64,000 bases of DNA, taken from contig OY829326.1 in assembly GCA_963691655.1 (NCBI GenBank), positions 10,280,878-10,344,877 of the forward strand. Reading direction: 5' to 3'. Both the position numbers and the translations under genes were made by a program. The notes below the pieces were generated by a model. The model saw only the letters and a list, made by a program, of their open reading frames with translations. It was not told the origin of the DNA and made no database searches. Below, in pieces: positions 12,397 to 23,699 of this stretch (within the stretch, counting starts at the first letter, position 1; each line of letters begins with the position of its first letter). The stretch comes from Toxonevra muliebris (lineage: Eukaryota; Arthropoda; Insecta; Diptera; Pallopteridae).

Positions 12397-13637
12397 AAAA
12401 ACAGAATGTGTGTGCGCACTTTGCTCATCTTAAACATTCATTACACATTTGCAAAAAGAATTGCTAATGCGAATTCGGATGCGAATGTCCGTTACATCAC
12501 TAGTATTAACATGTATTATTATCGTAATGCTTCACAATAGCTTAAAATATGTTCTTGACTTTTTCGCATGTTGTAATTAATTAGTGCTTATTAAAAATAT
12601 TTGTTTAACTTCTTTTCAGACTATGAACATCTATAAAATCTAGAATAAGTAAGTAAGATTTATAATTTTTTAATACAAAAAAAAAAAAAAAACTATTAAC
12701 GAATATATTATTTGAAATATCTACTTAATATATTTAAAATCCTATAAAAATTCATCCATGAATAAAAGCAACTTATGTTCATAGCAAAAAAATAAAAAAT
12801 AATAACTCTACTAATACTTTTAAACAATACACGGTAATAAATCAAGCATGAATTGTTATGACTGCAGCTACAAATTGGAATCACCATAAATACAATTTAT
12901 CATCTAAAACGAAAGCAAAAGATTAGGAGGCAACATTGCACAAAATAGAATGAATAAGCAACGTTAAGCCGCAACCACTAAAAGTTTTCCAGTTGTCAGC
13001 ACAGCAAAACTAAAAATTGAGCAATTGTACATTTTCCATTCACGCGAATTGCTTTATTGAGTGTACATTAGTGAACAACAAACAAAATCGAATTTCGAGG
13101 AATTACGTGCTGGAATACTTGCGTAGGCCACTTTGCTAGCAGGAATACTACTCTTTATTATGACCAAATGCAAATTTACTATTGTGTGGTCATAAATTGT
13201 AAGTGAAAATGATTTTGCACCTCGTCTCTGATATTTCGATTTGTTGGTTTCTTCTTTTTTTTGTTTTTTTTTGTTTCGTAACAATAGAAACTAAACAATT
13301 TGTAGCTTTTAAAGCGTCGTTATGTAAGTTGCTTGAATTTTGTGCAAAACCACAAGTGGTGAGAGTTTTACGAACATATTTGTTAGGGTTAGAGTTTTCT
13401 GTCTAAAAAGTTTTTCCAAAATTGTTCACTGTTCATATTTTGTTTTCATTTCCAATACATCGTAATTTTGCTTTTAGCAACATTTTTGTTGTGGTAACAT
13501 TAAGGCATGTAGTAATCCAAGTACATTTTTGCATAATGCGCTTAAATTTTTTAGTTTTTATCTATTGTTTTTTTATTCAGAACCTGTAGGTATGCAAATT
13601 TTTTATTCAAATAACAATATGTTTTTAGAAATAAGTT
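12397..13637. other. AT-rich stretch without a gene
   Basis: A further copy of the ATTATCGTAA motif lies at about 12519, outside the 10.9-12.4 kb element. Otherwise nothing is recognised. Confidence 0.5.
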
Positions 13638-13641
13638 TTGA

Positions 13642-14909
13642 CCCATTAAAGCCTGGACGCTGCGAAAACGTAACGTTGGTAATATTTTGTTTGCTGAGAA
13701 AATAATGAAAAAATCTGATCTTGATGCAGTTGATATTTATTCATATTGGATGACTTTAGATTATGCTATGCTTGATTTGATTCGATTTCTTTATTTTATT
13801 AAATAAGTATATTTCGATCCAATGTTGACAAATTTCTTCCCAATTTTCAAAATTATGGCAAAAACTTTAAATTCAAAATTTCTTTTGGTGCTGCTTTTTT
13901 ACAATCCTATATTTGATATAAATTCATTTTCGTCAAGAATTTATTTAAAATATAAATTTAAACTTTTATGTTGCGAAAGCGCAACGCTGCGCCTAAGTGC
14001 TGTTCATTTTGCTTGTGTGGCAGCTCTGCATAAGTCAACTGATTTCCATTATTTTTATTATGACTTTTTTATATAATTTGTGTAACCGGTTTATAAAACG
14101 TTTTTTTGACTAAAAAAGAAATCGAAGAAGTAATAAATGGTCCGACAAAGAAGTTGAATCGGCAATCAAATACGAATTTTCGAAGCAACCATGAGATGTA
14201 TCAAAAGATAACTGAGACAGTTTATTTACAAAAATAGTCAACCAATTTTGGAATTCTCATTACTGGTGTAAGCTAATTGATCACTGAACCCCTATGAATT
14301 GTGTGAGCAGTTTGTTGATGAAGGAGGGGATTGATCTCATGGTACAAAGCACCAATGTGTACGCACAAATTAATTGCAGTGAATAATCGTCTGCCACAAA
14401 TACCAGCGACGAATGTTTAATGGCTTTAATAACCACTAACAAATAAAATAAAATCTCAAAATTACTCTCCACTCCTGCCCGTCCATGTACTAATCACAAT
14501 AGCTATGGCCATACGTTGACCACTCGTGAGTACTTTTTCACCACTTTTGGAAGACAAGACAATAACGCAATAAATTTCTATAAACAATATATAAAAATAG
14601 GTTTTAAATACTAAAAAAAATAGTTCCAAAAACATTTGTTCTTATTTAAAATGATTTAAAACCCAATTTAAAATTGTTAATTTTGTCATAAAACTAAGAT
14701 CTCTATACACTACATAAATATAAATGTGGTTACTAAAGGTACTTGTTTTGTGTAGCACATAGGCCCGTTTTCGCAACGTACCCTATAGGACCCAGGGTTA
14801 GGGATAAGAATTTTTATTAGTTTCATTTTTCTTAGTTAGGTGAAATGTTAACTCCATGTGAAGTTTCGCCTATTTTGCACCAGCGGTTATATGCTAAGGC
14901 CTTAATGGG
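13642..14909. mobile_element. piggyBac-like element remnant
   Basis: The right edge reads GGG followed by TTAA (14910-14913), and the left edge is TTGA (13638-13641, one change from TTAA) followed by CCC. The two ends share a 13-bp inverted repeat, CCCATTAARGCCT, with one difference. An inner 11-bp inverted repeat, YTGCGAAAACG, lies at 13660-13670 and 14766-14776. TTAA targets, 13-bp termini beginning CCC and inner inverted repeats are hallmarks of the piggyBac superfamily. Coding traces inside (14100-14420) agree. At 1268 bp it is shorter than an autonomous piggyBac, so internal deletion is inferred. Confidence 0.72.
14100..14420 (+). pseudogene. piggyBac transposase N-terminal remnant
   Basis: Across frames one reads KWSDKEVESAIKYEFSKQP near 14138-14190, FWNSHYWCKLID, then PYELCEQFVDEG at 14290-14325 and, after a one-base shift in a G-run, GIDLMVQSTNVYAQIN from 14327. 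The latter matches the general shape of the piggyBac segment P-x-E-L-F-x-x-F-x-D-x-x-I-x-x-I-V-x-x-T-N-x-Y-A. No DDD catalytic region is visible, so most of the transposase is lost. Its position between TTAA-type ends supports the call. Several stops make it non-functional. Confidence 0.6.
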
Positions 14910-14913
14910 TTAA

Positions 14914-16376
14914 TAAGAGATTCTATGAGAAATAAAAACGCTTACAAGTTGTTGAAATTTTCATAGAACTACTTTAAAGACTTTGAATCAATCACGATCA
15001 CTTTATATTGTATAACTTTTATAAGATTTTCAAGAATCTTTTTCAATATGCAAAAGCAAAAACCCAAAAAGTCTTAAAAAAAAACAGTCCTCTTCACCGT
15101 CAGCATAAACGATCAGATAATCGCTTAATTATAATAAGCTATTACTCCATATGGTTTAGAGAGCTTAAACTTGTGAACATTAATTATGTTCCTCTAAGCA
15201 TTCATTCAAGTAATGCGTATCTGCCTTGTGATATTTGTAAGTTAATTAAGAACAGGTGAGGAGGTGGCAAGCTCGTGAGGTTGATAAATTATTTGAGGTG
15301 GAAATGGGTGTGGAAGCAATTAAAATTAAATGCTAACATCAGACCATAAAACTTTTGTAATTGAAGATGGCAAACTTTCTGTTGTAATTACTTTCTGTTA
15401 TAAAACTTGTATTAAATTGGCCAGGCAAAAAAACATCCAGCAAAAAAACAAAAGCGAAATAAAAAACAAACAAAAATATATATACAATAATAATATGATA
15501 AATAATGAATTATATTATAGCGTAAGAGTGTGACGGTGGGAGCTTTGAAATATATACATAATTAACTTGAATATTATATTAAGAAAACTTTGTGGGTTTC
15601 GCTGGTAGAAAAAGTTATATTGGCAATTAAATGAAATTCATTAAAGAAAAAAGAGTTTATTCTGTTAGAAAAACTTATACATTAAAGCGTATTAAATATA
15701 ATAAAATTTTGAGTTTTTATTCATTATTTATTGCATTACCTGCATCATCAACTTTTTGTGTGTTTCAACAAGAACTTAACAAAATTTGTTTTTTATCAAA
15801 TACACTAAATATTCATTTTAATTAAACTAAAAAATATTGAGGGATAGATAAGTAGAAATTTTTTAAATTGGCCACAATGCAAATAAATAAAAACAAATTA
15901 ATTGAATGCAAAAGCTATGAAGTGCATAATAAATAAATGATTATTCAATAATATTGCGTGCAACACCTCCATAAAAAAGTAAACTATCCTTGTGGCAATA
16001 ACAATAACACAATTCAAAGCAACATAATACTCAATGGGTTTAAAGTGCCAACTAAGTAAGTATGTCTACAGTGTAGCAAAATATGCAAAACGGTTGATTA
16101 TTCTTTTAATATGTAGCAGAGAAAGGTTTATGAAGTGAATTTGAATGGTGAAAACGATGAGTATAAGAGATGGTATCAAAACAGTAATGGTACGAACACT
16201 TTTTCACTTACGTACTTATTATTAGATTGGTGACAAACCTCACCGCAACGACAATAGAACATTCTATGACAATTGACCCTTTCTCGTCTTAACAAAATAC
16301 AAAATTTTGAAGCAAAAAAGCTCTATCAAAATTTGTTTTTTTATTTTTTTTTCTAAGTCAATCGACACACAGTGAA
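14914..16376. other. AT-rich stretch without a gene
   Basis: No coding relic, repeat pair or RNA gene recognised; the open frames at 15.0-15.8 kb have no recognisable domain. Confidence 0.5.
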
Positions 16377-16378
16377 TA

Positions 16379-17643
16379 ACAGGGTGTTTTTTTAGATGTG
16401 TGGTTTTCAAAAAGAAATAAAACGCATATAATTTTATGTTATGGCCAAGAATTTAGCTTTATTATAAAGATAAGGGTTTCGAACAAGTGGCCGGTGCAGC
16501 TGGCTCGAATAAATTCCAGCCGAAAGCCTAATTTTCGACCACTTTTTGCAGCAATTTAGGCCGTATGTCAGTAATAACGCGCCGAATATTCTCTTCCAAG
16601 GCGTCAATCGTCTCGGGCTTATCTGCGTAGACAAGCGACTTTACATAACTCCACAAAAAATAGTCCAGCGGTGTTAAATCGCACGATCTTGGAGGCCACG
16701 CCATAGGCCCACGACGCGAGATAATGCGCTCAGCAAAAGTTTCCTTCGATAAATTGATTGCTTCGTTGGATGTATGGCATGTAGCGCCGTCTTGTTGGAA
16801 CCAAAGGTCGTCCACATCAACATCCTCCAATTCAGGCACGAAAAAGTTATTAATTATGGCTCTATAGCGTTCCCCATTGACTGTAACATTATGGCTGGCT
16901 TCATCTTTGAAGAAATATGGACCAATGATTCCCTCTGCCCATAGAGCATACCAAACAGTGACTTTTTGAAGATGTAATGGCGTCTCAACAATGGCTTGTG
17001 GATAATCATCACTCCAAATGCGACAATTTTGCTTATTAACGTACCCATTCAACCAAAAGTGAGCTGAACAAAATTTTCTTGTGAAAATCGGGATCGGTGG
17101 CCATCTCGTTTTGGGCCCATTCACCGAACGTGCGACGCGCTTGATGGTCGTTCGGCTTCAATTCTTGCACGAGTTGGATTTTGTAAGCCCGCGAACCAAA
17201 ATCCTTCCGCAAAATCTTCCATAAAATGGACGGACACAGCTCCAATTGTTGCCCGCGATGGCGGATGGACTCATTCGGGTCTTCTTCGATACTCTGTTCC
17301 ACAACAGCAATAGCATCTTTGGTGCGCACTGTACGGCATCTCTAAGGATGCGCATTATTCACTAGAGTAAACGTGGTGCGAAACGGATCCATAGTTGCTC
17401 GAATAACCGACTCTGCTGGGCGATTATGTCGACCGAATATTGGACGCAGCGAGCGTCGCGCGAACCGAACCATTATTTTTGTAATAAATTTGCACGATTT
17501 GCAAACGTTGTTCAGGAGTAAGTCTATTCATTAAGAAATGGCAAACCAAACTGAGCATAAGTCAAGTGACAGCTGTCAAAAAAGACCAACTCCGAAAAAA
17601 GTATTGCCTGATTGAAAACCAGACTTCTAAAAAAAACAGCCTT
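16379..17643 (-). mobile_element. rosa-like (D,D41D) Tc1/mariner element
   Basis: A near complete 1265-bp element. Inverted ends: left 16379-16410 contains AGGGTGTTTTTTTAGATG and TGGTTTTCAA; right 17611-17643 reads on the other strand AGGCTGTTTTTTTTAGAAG, then TCTGGTTTTCAA. A TA dinucleotide flanks both sides (16377-16378, 17644-17645), as for Tc1/mariner target duplication. It carries one transposase gene on the minus strand, described separately. D,D41D elements (rosa) were first reported from Ceratitis rosa and other tephritids, which is the basis for suggesting a tephritid source. Confidence 0.85.
16434..17531 (-). pseudogene. D,D41D transposase pseudogene
   Basis: Starts at ATG 17529-17531 with NRLTPEQRLQIVQIYY, a typical N-terminus. 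The helix-turn-helix part is traceable through frameshifts (GRHNRPAESVIRATM), then KPNDHQARRTFGEWA, HFWLNGYVNKQNCRIW, GIIGPYFF, FQQDGATCHTS and PPRSCDLTPLDYFLW. The Asp codons in QQDG (16789-16791) and TPLD (16663-16665) are 41 residues apart. At about 17063 the expected FSDEAHFW reads as TTCAGCTCAC, consistent with an 8-bp deletion that removes the first catalytic Asp and shifts frame. An early frameshift, a stop near 17342, and a TGG-to-TAG type stop after KVVEN at 16528 add further damage. The tail continues in another frame to about 16434. Not functional. Confidence 0.88.
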
Positions 17644-17645
17644 TA

Positions 17646-19460
17646 TAAATACAAAGCCTTATATTAATTATAATATAAAAAAGGCAAAATATATATAAGA
17701 AACCTTACCCTAGCAGGGTACTAACATGTTATTTTTCTTATAACTATGCAGGAAAAAAACTGTTCGATACAAAAAATTTACGATATAAAGTACGACCCTG
17801 GACATTATATCATTTGTTATACTGAACCACCCAGAATTTGCAATAAAATTTCCAAAAGATCTTGTCAACCTTTGGAAAGATCTCAATATTAGAAACAAAA
17901 GTTTTGTAAAAAAATCTAGAGAATTTGAGAGGATGAAATGTGAATTGAACTAATAGATTTTCGTAAAAGTTTATGAATGATTAGTTATTTGATCTGCTAT
18001 AAGGTTACGTAATTGATTCGAAAATATGTATTACAAAATTGCTTTAATTTTTTTTGTACATTTTCTAACTTTGATGCAATTTAAACTCGTTTGATTTTCT
18101 AGCTTAAAGTTATTTAATTTCAAATTGGAAAAGTAACAACAGGCTTTGGATTTTTAAACTCAAGAATCAAAATATAAAAACTGACTAATTCCATCATACA
18201 TTTCATCATTTTGTTATACTGTGTCAGCAACTATGCACACCCGCAATATTCTATTTCTATGTAAATTAAGCTCGTTTTAGATGAAAAGTACGGCTGGGGT
18301 GCTAAAGGTATGACGTACATATTTCATATTACTTACTTTAGTGATGTAGTACTATGTATATGTGTTTGTATCTTCAATGTGTTCTAGTTACGTTATGTGT
18401 CCGTCTATAATATGTGGCATAATTTTGTAAAATTGCGATATAACTACATAATATCAAAATTCTTTGACACAATTGGGACACACACAGTAAAGTAAATAAG
18501 TAAGTAATGTGTATATGTGTGTGTGGGATGTGCAACGAGTATGTAGATCAAGGAAAAGAAAACGGAAACCCACAAAACTTTATGAAAGGTTTTGTTAAAA
18601 AGAATAAAGAATTTTGTTTAATATTTCTATGGTTTTATTAGCATAATTTGTTACTTGTTATTGCCAGAAGTGGTTGTTATGAGAACATCTTTAAAATGAG
18701 CAGAAAATTGATAGTATAATACAACAACTACAATGTCCTTGCTATATCTTTGTAGCGTGACATATGTATCTCTAGTACATTTTAAATTCGCTGTCATGCG
18801 TTGTGGCAATGATGGAAAGTAGGTCGATATTGTTATCTCTTATATATTGGATTCAAATTAATTTGATTGCACTGAATATATTACAAACATGTGGAATTAA
18901 TTGAGACATTAAGTTTAGGAATTCTCAATCAGAATTATCTACCAGCATATGTGTGTATGTATGTGTGCATGAATAATTTCTGTGAGTTAGCTCACATAGG
19001 AGTTAGTTACTCAATGGTATTAGTTACTCATTTTAAATCGAACATTGTGTGAATACTGCTATACGTCTCTATTGGGATGTATGCAAACTGCCACCCATAA
19101 TTTCTGTAACATTTCATACACTCTTTAAAACTGTTTTATCGGAGAACTTAATTTAAATATGTACTCAATGCAAGGACGTTAAGTTTTTATATGCTTGTTG
19201 CACAATTCACTGCTGTTGCTGGTAGTTAGCAAACTCTTGGCAGCAACAGTAAACTGGAAAATAAAACGTAAAATAAAGTATCCATTAAAAAAATTAAAGT
19301 TCTTTAAACTTTTGAGTAAAATTCTTCACAGATTTTTAAATTGATGAAATGCAGAAAATTGCAAGTTTTAACAAAAGCGAAAAATAAAAAACTTTCTTTT
19401 GTAGAAAGTTTTCGAAAAAGAAAAATTTAAGATAGTAAGTTGTGTTTATGTAAGTACATG
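17646..19460. other. AT-rich stretch without a gene
   Basis: Only AT-rich sequence with short GT-type microsatellites (about 18508-18525, 18952-18968). No gene or TE recognised. Confidence 0.5.
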
Positions 19461-19461
19461 T

Positions 19462-19927
19462 ATTAAGGCGCCTCAAGTCCCATACCAAAGAAAAAAAAGA
19501 ATAAGTTGCTGTGCTACTTCCTCTTAAAAATGCACCTTGGATTTTTTTTATGAAGAATCCGGAAAATATTTTGGCTCCAGCGATAACCTGTTTAGAGCTG
19601 AATCATTTTCAAAAAGCCTACAAAGTGATTTCCATCATATGCTCCTAGAGCAGTCAACTACCTACCCAAGAGCCTAAGTTCTCTTGAATCGGAAGGAAAC
19701 CCAAGATTATATGAAAAAAATATCGGAATTGCCCAAACTTTCATGAAAATCGCATAAAAACCCATTACTAAAGTTTTGATGTTTTGCATTTCCGAATTTC
19801 TGTTATTTTACCAAAGTAACCGAATGGAAAATTTTATGCTTATGTTTTGGAATCTTCATAACATAAACCAAAGATAATTCTAAGAAAGGGATAGGTAGGA
19901 TAAGCTTTTTTCTTGAGGCGTCTTAAT
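19462..19927. mobile_element. MITE with 16-bp inverted ends
   Basis: ATTAAGGCGCCTCAAG at 19462-19477 is mirrored by CTTGAGGCGTCTTAAT at 19912-19927 with one mismatch. Depending on the edge chosen, TGTA is repeated on both flanks, a possible 4-bp target duplication. About 466 bp, no coding capacity seen. Confidence 0.65.
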
Positions 19928-20696
19928 GTATACAAAAAGGACTCTAAACAATTTCACAGCTGACAAATTAAAGTGAAAACCTCACTGAGATTAACAATTT
20001 CAATTTAATTCTACCAATATTTTCATTTTCACACACATGCAAAGTGAAAATTAAAAAAGGGTCATTTAAGGATTAAAATCTACAAGTTGTTTGTACTATT
20101 TTTTGTTGCTGATTTGTGTACATATGCATAAGTCTGTTACTAACAATAAAAATCCAACTACATCTACATTTATGTACATCTATGTATGTTTGTATATGAA
20201 GGCAAATAAGTACGACTATGTTGTTGAGATAAGTATGTAAGTATGTGTCTGCACAATATCCACAATTTTTTGTAACGCTTTTTTTTCATTCTTTAAGCCC
20301 AATGGGGCTATTAACATTTATATATAAATACGTATATATAGTTCAGAGTTAGAATGGTATACATGCTTTTAAACACATATTCAAAAATACCCACACATGC
20401 ATAAACTGTCATGTATGTATGTGTGTTGTTAACACATGTCTCTATACCATTCATCGTTTACCGACGTAAGTCGATTATTCTCTTTAATATTGTAATACAG
20501 TTTATAGGTTATTTAACTCTATACTTTTAACTTCAAATAAAAAAATATAAAAATAAACAAATTCAAAAAATGTATAGAACGGATTAAGAGCATCGTTGTT
20601 CACACATTGAAGGAAAAACCTAGTTTTAAAATGAGAAAATCTGAAGCTAGTAAGAAAACCTAGAAGTTTTTAAACTAACAGAACAGTGGGCATATT
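19928..20696. other. AT-rich stretch without a gene
   Basis: Nothing recognised apart from short GTAT-type repeats. Confidence 0.5.
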
Positions 20697-20698
20697 TA

Positions 20699-21570
20699 GC
20701 ACCTTGATCAAAAAGTTCCCGGAATAATCACCGGGTGGCGCTCCCATTGTTCCGGTTTGAGTTTTTTGTTAAGTTGGTACATCTGTTGTTGATGTTCCCT
20801 CTAAATCTTAGCGTCATAGCTAGACATTTGCAAAAGTTACGTAGCCAAGAGTACATCTATCTCTGTGTGTGTTGGTGATTTTTTACAATTTTATTAAATT
20901 GTATTGTATTAAATTTTGCGTAAACAACAGATTTAATGGTGCGGGAACGTTGGAAATGTTGGAAAAGTGTTTCGGCAACTATTCTCTAAAGAAAACGGTC
21001 GTTTAACAGTGGGACGAGCGGTTCAAAAGTGGTCGTGAATCAACCGAAGATGATGAACGCAGTGGCAGACAATCGACATCGAAAACGTTGATAAAGTAAA
21101 ATAAATTTTGGTCAATAACCGCAAATTGACCATCAGAGAGTATTATTTGGGCGTATGAGTCGTTTGCGTGAAGCATGATAATGATGGATTTTGCACCATG
21201 ATAACGCACCGTCGCACAGTGCCATCATTATTCGTAATTTTTTGACGAAAAATGCAACAAATACCATTCAACAGCCACCGAATTCACCTGATTTGGCTCC
21301 CTGTGACTTCTTTCTGTTCAATCGAGTTAAACAACCATTACGGGGAACGCGTTTCAGCAGCCGAGAAGAAGTAATGGAAACATCGCAGGAAGCACTGATG
21401 GACATAACGAAAACCGAATATAAAAAATGTTTCGAGGATTGGATCAGGCGCTGGCATAAGTGTGTTGCAGTCAATGGGAATTACTTTGAATGGGACCATT
21501 TAGATTTAGATGAATAAACTTTTATTTTTAATTTTCTGAATAAATTCCGGTAACTTTTTGATCAAGGTGG
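20699..21570 (+). mobile_element. Mariner element, internally deleted, TA flanked
   Basis: Near perfect 28-bp inverted ends: CACCTTGATCAAAAAGTT followed by CCCGGAAT at 20700, and the mirrored copy at 21541-21570. TA lies directly outside both ends (20697-20698 and 21571-21572). At 872 bp it is several hundred bases shorter than a full mariner of about 1.3 kb. The missing piece is the middle of the transposase, so the ends are better kept than the gene. It may have been mobilised in trans or simply inserted recently. Confidence 0.88.
20949..21517 (+). pseudogene. Mariner (D,D34D) transposase remnant
   Basis: The N-terminal part reads MLEKCFGNYSLKKTVV, then FKSGRESTEDDERSGR and, frameshifted, ILVNNRKLTIRE, the DNA-binding region of mariners. 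After a large deletion near 21150-21185 the catalytic C-terminus resumes and is open to its natural end: HHDNAPSHSA, then PPNSPDLAPCDFFLFNRVKQ and FEDWIRRWHKC, stopping at 21517. The two visible Asp residues are separated by 34 residues. The first catalytic Asp lies in the deleted part. It cannot produce an active enzyme, but the 108-residue terminal frame remains uninterrupted. Confidence 0.88.
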
Positions 21571-21766
21571 TATGTCATGAAGTTTAGGGTACGGTGGAGA
21601 GGTCTTCTATATTCTCAATTAGAGACCTTTAGGTACAGGGGACTATTACAGGTAGACCTCGCTTACCACGGGGATTACGTTCCTGAAAAATGCCATGTTA
21701 AGGTCAGACATGTTAAATGATACAAAGAATCAGTGCAAAAAAGGGTGTTACGTTCTAAAATCTTAA

Positions 21767-22270
21767 CCCTTCGACGCCCGAATTTGAATGGAGCCTGATA
21801 GAAACATTTTGTTTTGAAATTATGGTTAGTTAGGTCTTCCACAATCATGACACATAATTTCATGCTACCATATTAATTTGTTTGCCTTTTATTAAATATT
21901 AAAAAAACATAGCTATGCAGCTATAGACAACCACTGGATAATCCGATTTCTCCGATTTTTTCATATTCATTTTCTCCAATCCTTTATAAACATATCTGAT
22001 CAAGAAAATTTCCCCCTAGTAATATTTAAACGCATTATTTTTAAAAAAAAGTGCAAAAGATTTTACTTAAAATATTTGCACTTAGGTTTTTTGCTCGACT
22101 TCAAAGACAAAACATTAAAAAAAAATAACTTAAGCAAATGTTCGGCAATCACCTTTGCGATAACTAACAGAACCGAATACAAAAGGCGTTAATTGTAAAA
22201 CTTGTATAACACTTTATTTATGCCACATAAAAGTGAATGTTGCATACACGCAACATTGGGTACGAAAGAG
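21767..22270. mobile_element. TTAA-flanked piggyBac-type MITE
   Basis: TTAA at 21763-21766 and 22271-22274 bracket a 504-bp insert. The left end starts CCCTTCGACGCCCGAAT and the right end, reverse complemented, CTCTTTCGTACCCAATG, an imperfect inverted repeat. TTAA targets and C-rich termini are piggyBac features. No coding sequence is seen. It lies inside the pogo-like element and therefore inserted after it. Confidence 0.62.
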
Positions 22271-22593
22271 TTAAAAGACACCCAAAAATATTTTTTTTTT
22301 CAGAAATTTTTAATTGAAATTTTAGTTATATATACATAAGGAAATAAAAGAAAAACTTTGATCGATCCCCTAAACTTGGGAATGTTTCTCTATTTTCTCT
22401 TGACTGGTTAGAAGCGTTGTTCAGCGTTCAGGTAAAAAACTGAGACTAACGATTTAAATTTCAATATTTTTTCGTAAAAATTTTAGGATGTCTAAATGAA
22501 GCCAAGTGGATACTTTTCCGTAAAAGGCACTCAAAAAAGCTCACTGATTTTTTGTTGTGTGCAGTCTAATGTATATATGCATATCTGTTGCCA

Positions 22594-22962
22594 TTTGACA
22601 AAACGACTTCTCTCGAGATAAGAAAATATTCCAAGATTTTTGTTGTAAATACAAAATTATATTACGCTTATTTTGGACTTCTTTCAGTTTTTTTTTTTGC
22701 AATTGCATTTGACAAAACAGCTTCTCTCAGATGATACAAAAATTTTTAAAAATAAAAATAAACAGAAACCGCTTGACCAAACAACCTATCTCCACTTACT
22801 TTTAGCACGTTTTTACCAATTCCGATTTGACAAAATAGCTTCTTTCGAAAGAATTCATTTCGTCAAAAGCAAATCTGGCAAAACTGACTTCTTGTCATGG
22901 ATAAGCTGTTTTTGCAATCATTTGATCGCGAGCGTTCATTACGACAAAACATCTTGTGTCGA
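22594..22962 (+). repeat. Dispersed degenerate motif TTTGACAAAACGACTTC
   Basis: A motif close to TTTGACAAAACGACTTCTCT recurs at about 22595, 22708, 22773, 22826, 22876 and 22938, with 50-113 bp between copies and growing divergence. It sits within a 143-codon open frame (22673-23104) whose translation repeats FDKT/ASF-like words. I do not recognise the protein. The copies could be an old tandem repeat or subterminal motifs of the surrounding element. Confidence 0.5.
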
Positions 22963-23204
22963 TACAAGTCCTTTTGTAAAAAAGAAAATTAAAAAAAAAG
23001 TTAAATCTTATCGTAACACAAGTGCTTTTGTTAAAAGGAATAGAGAGAAAAGGAGAAAAGAAGCTGTTTTGTTGTTCAACAGTAGAATAAAATCCAGTAA
23101 TTAAACTTTTGTACAAATGGAGTGAGGTAAAAAACTATTGATTATGGTCAAAGAAGTGAAAGAAGAAGGCGTTAATATGTCTTTGCGTACGGCAAAAAAA
23201 TTAA

Positions 23205-23690
23205 GAAAATAGAAACATCTTTGGCTGAAGGATATGTTGCAAACGATGAAAATAAGAATAGTGTCCAGAATTTAGTTCATGACTATGGATCGGTTTTAAA
23301 ACAACTTCCCTGTGAGACAACCACATCTCTTCATGGTTTATGATGGAACTCAATGATACTTATGGAATGAAACAATTGCATAGTTCGACACGTCATTTTG
23401 TAAAGTGACTCCTGTCCAGGACAAAACCGCAACTCATATATTTGCGCAATGCTTGAAAAAGTTTTGGAAGATCATGCAAGCATTGAAGAAATTGATTATA
23501 AATTTTTTGTTGTGGTTCACAAATTGTGTGCCCAAATTTGAAAAAAAGAAAAATTCATTCGTCACCGATCAATACACATTTACATAGTTTTTATCAATAC
23601 ATTAGAGCCGAAGGAGAACATCCGGTTGAAATCAATACCTGATCTGGACGAAGAAGAAACCTTAAATTTAAGTAAAAATTAAATTCTATG
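23205..23690 (+). pseudogene. Unrecognised degenerate coding-like sequence
   Basis: Successive frames give protein-like stretches: KIETSLAEGYVANDENKNSV from about 23208, EDHASIEEIDYKFFVVVHKL near 23480-23535, and LEPKENIRLKSIPDLDEEET near 23603-23665. They are separated by frame changes and stops. It lies inside the pogo-like element just before the SINE, where a transposase would be expected, but I cannot match it to pogo transposase motifs. Its coding origin is an inference from composition only. Confidence 0.3.
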
Positions 23691-23699
23691 TTTGGATGA

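Noticed and set aside
22673..23104. 143-codon open frame as a real gene
   Set aside because: It lacks any recognised domain, lies inside a transposon, has a low-complexity start and contains the degenerate TTTGACAAAACGACTTC repeats.
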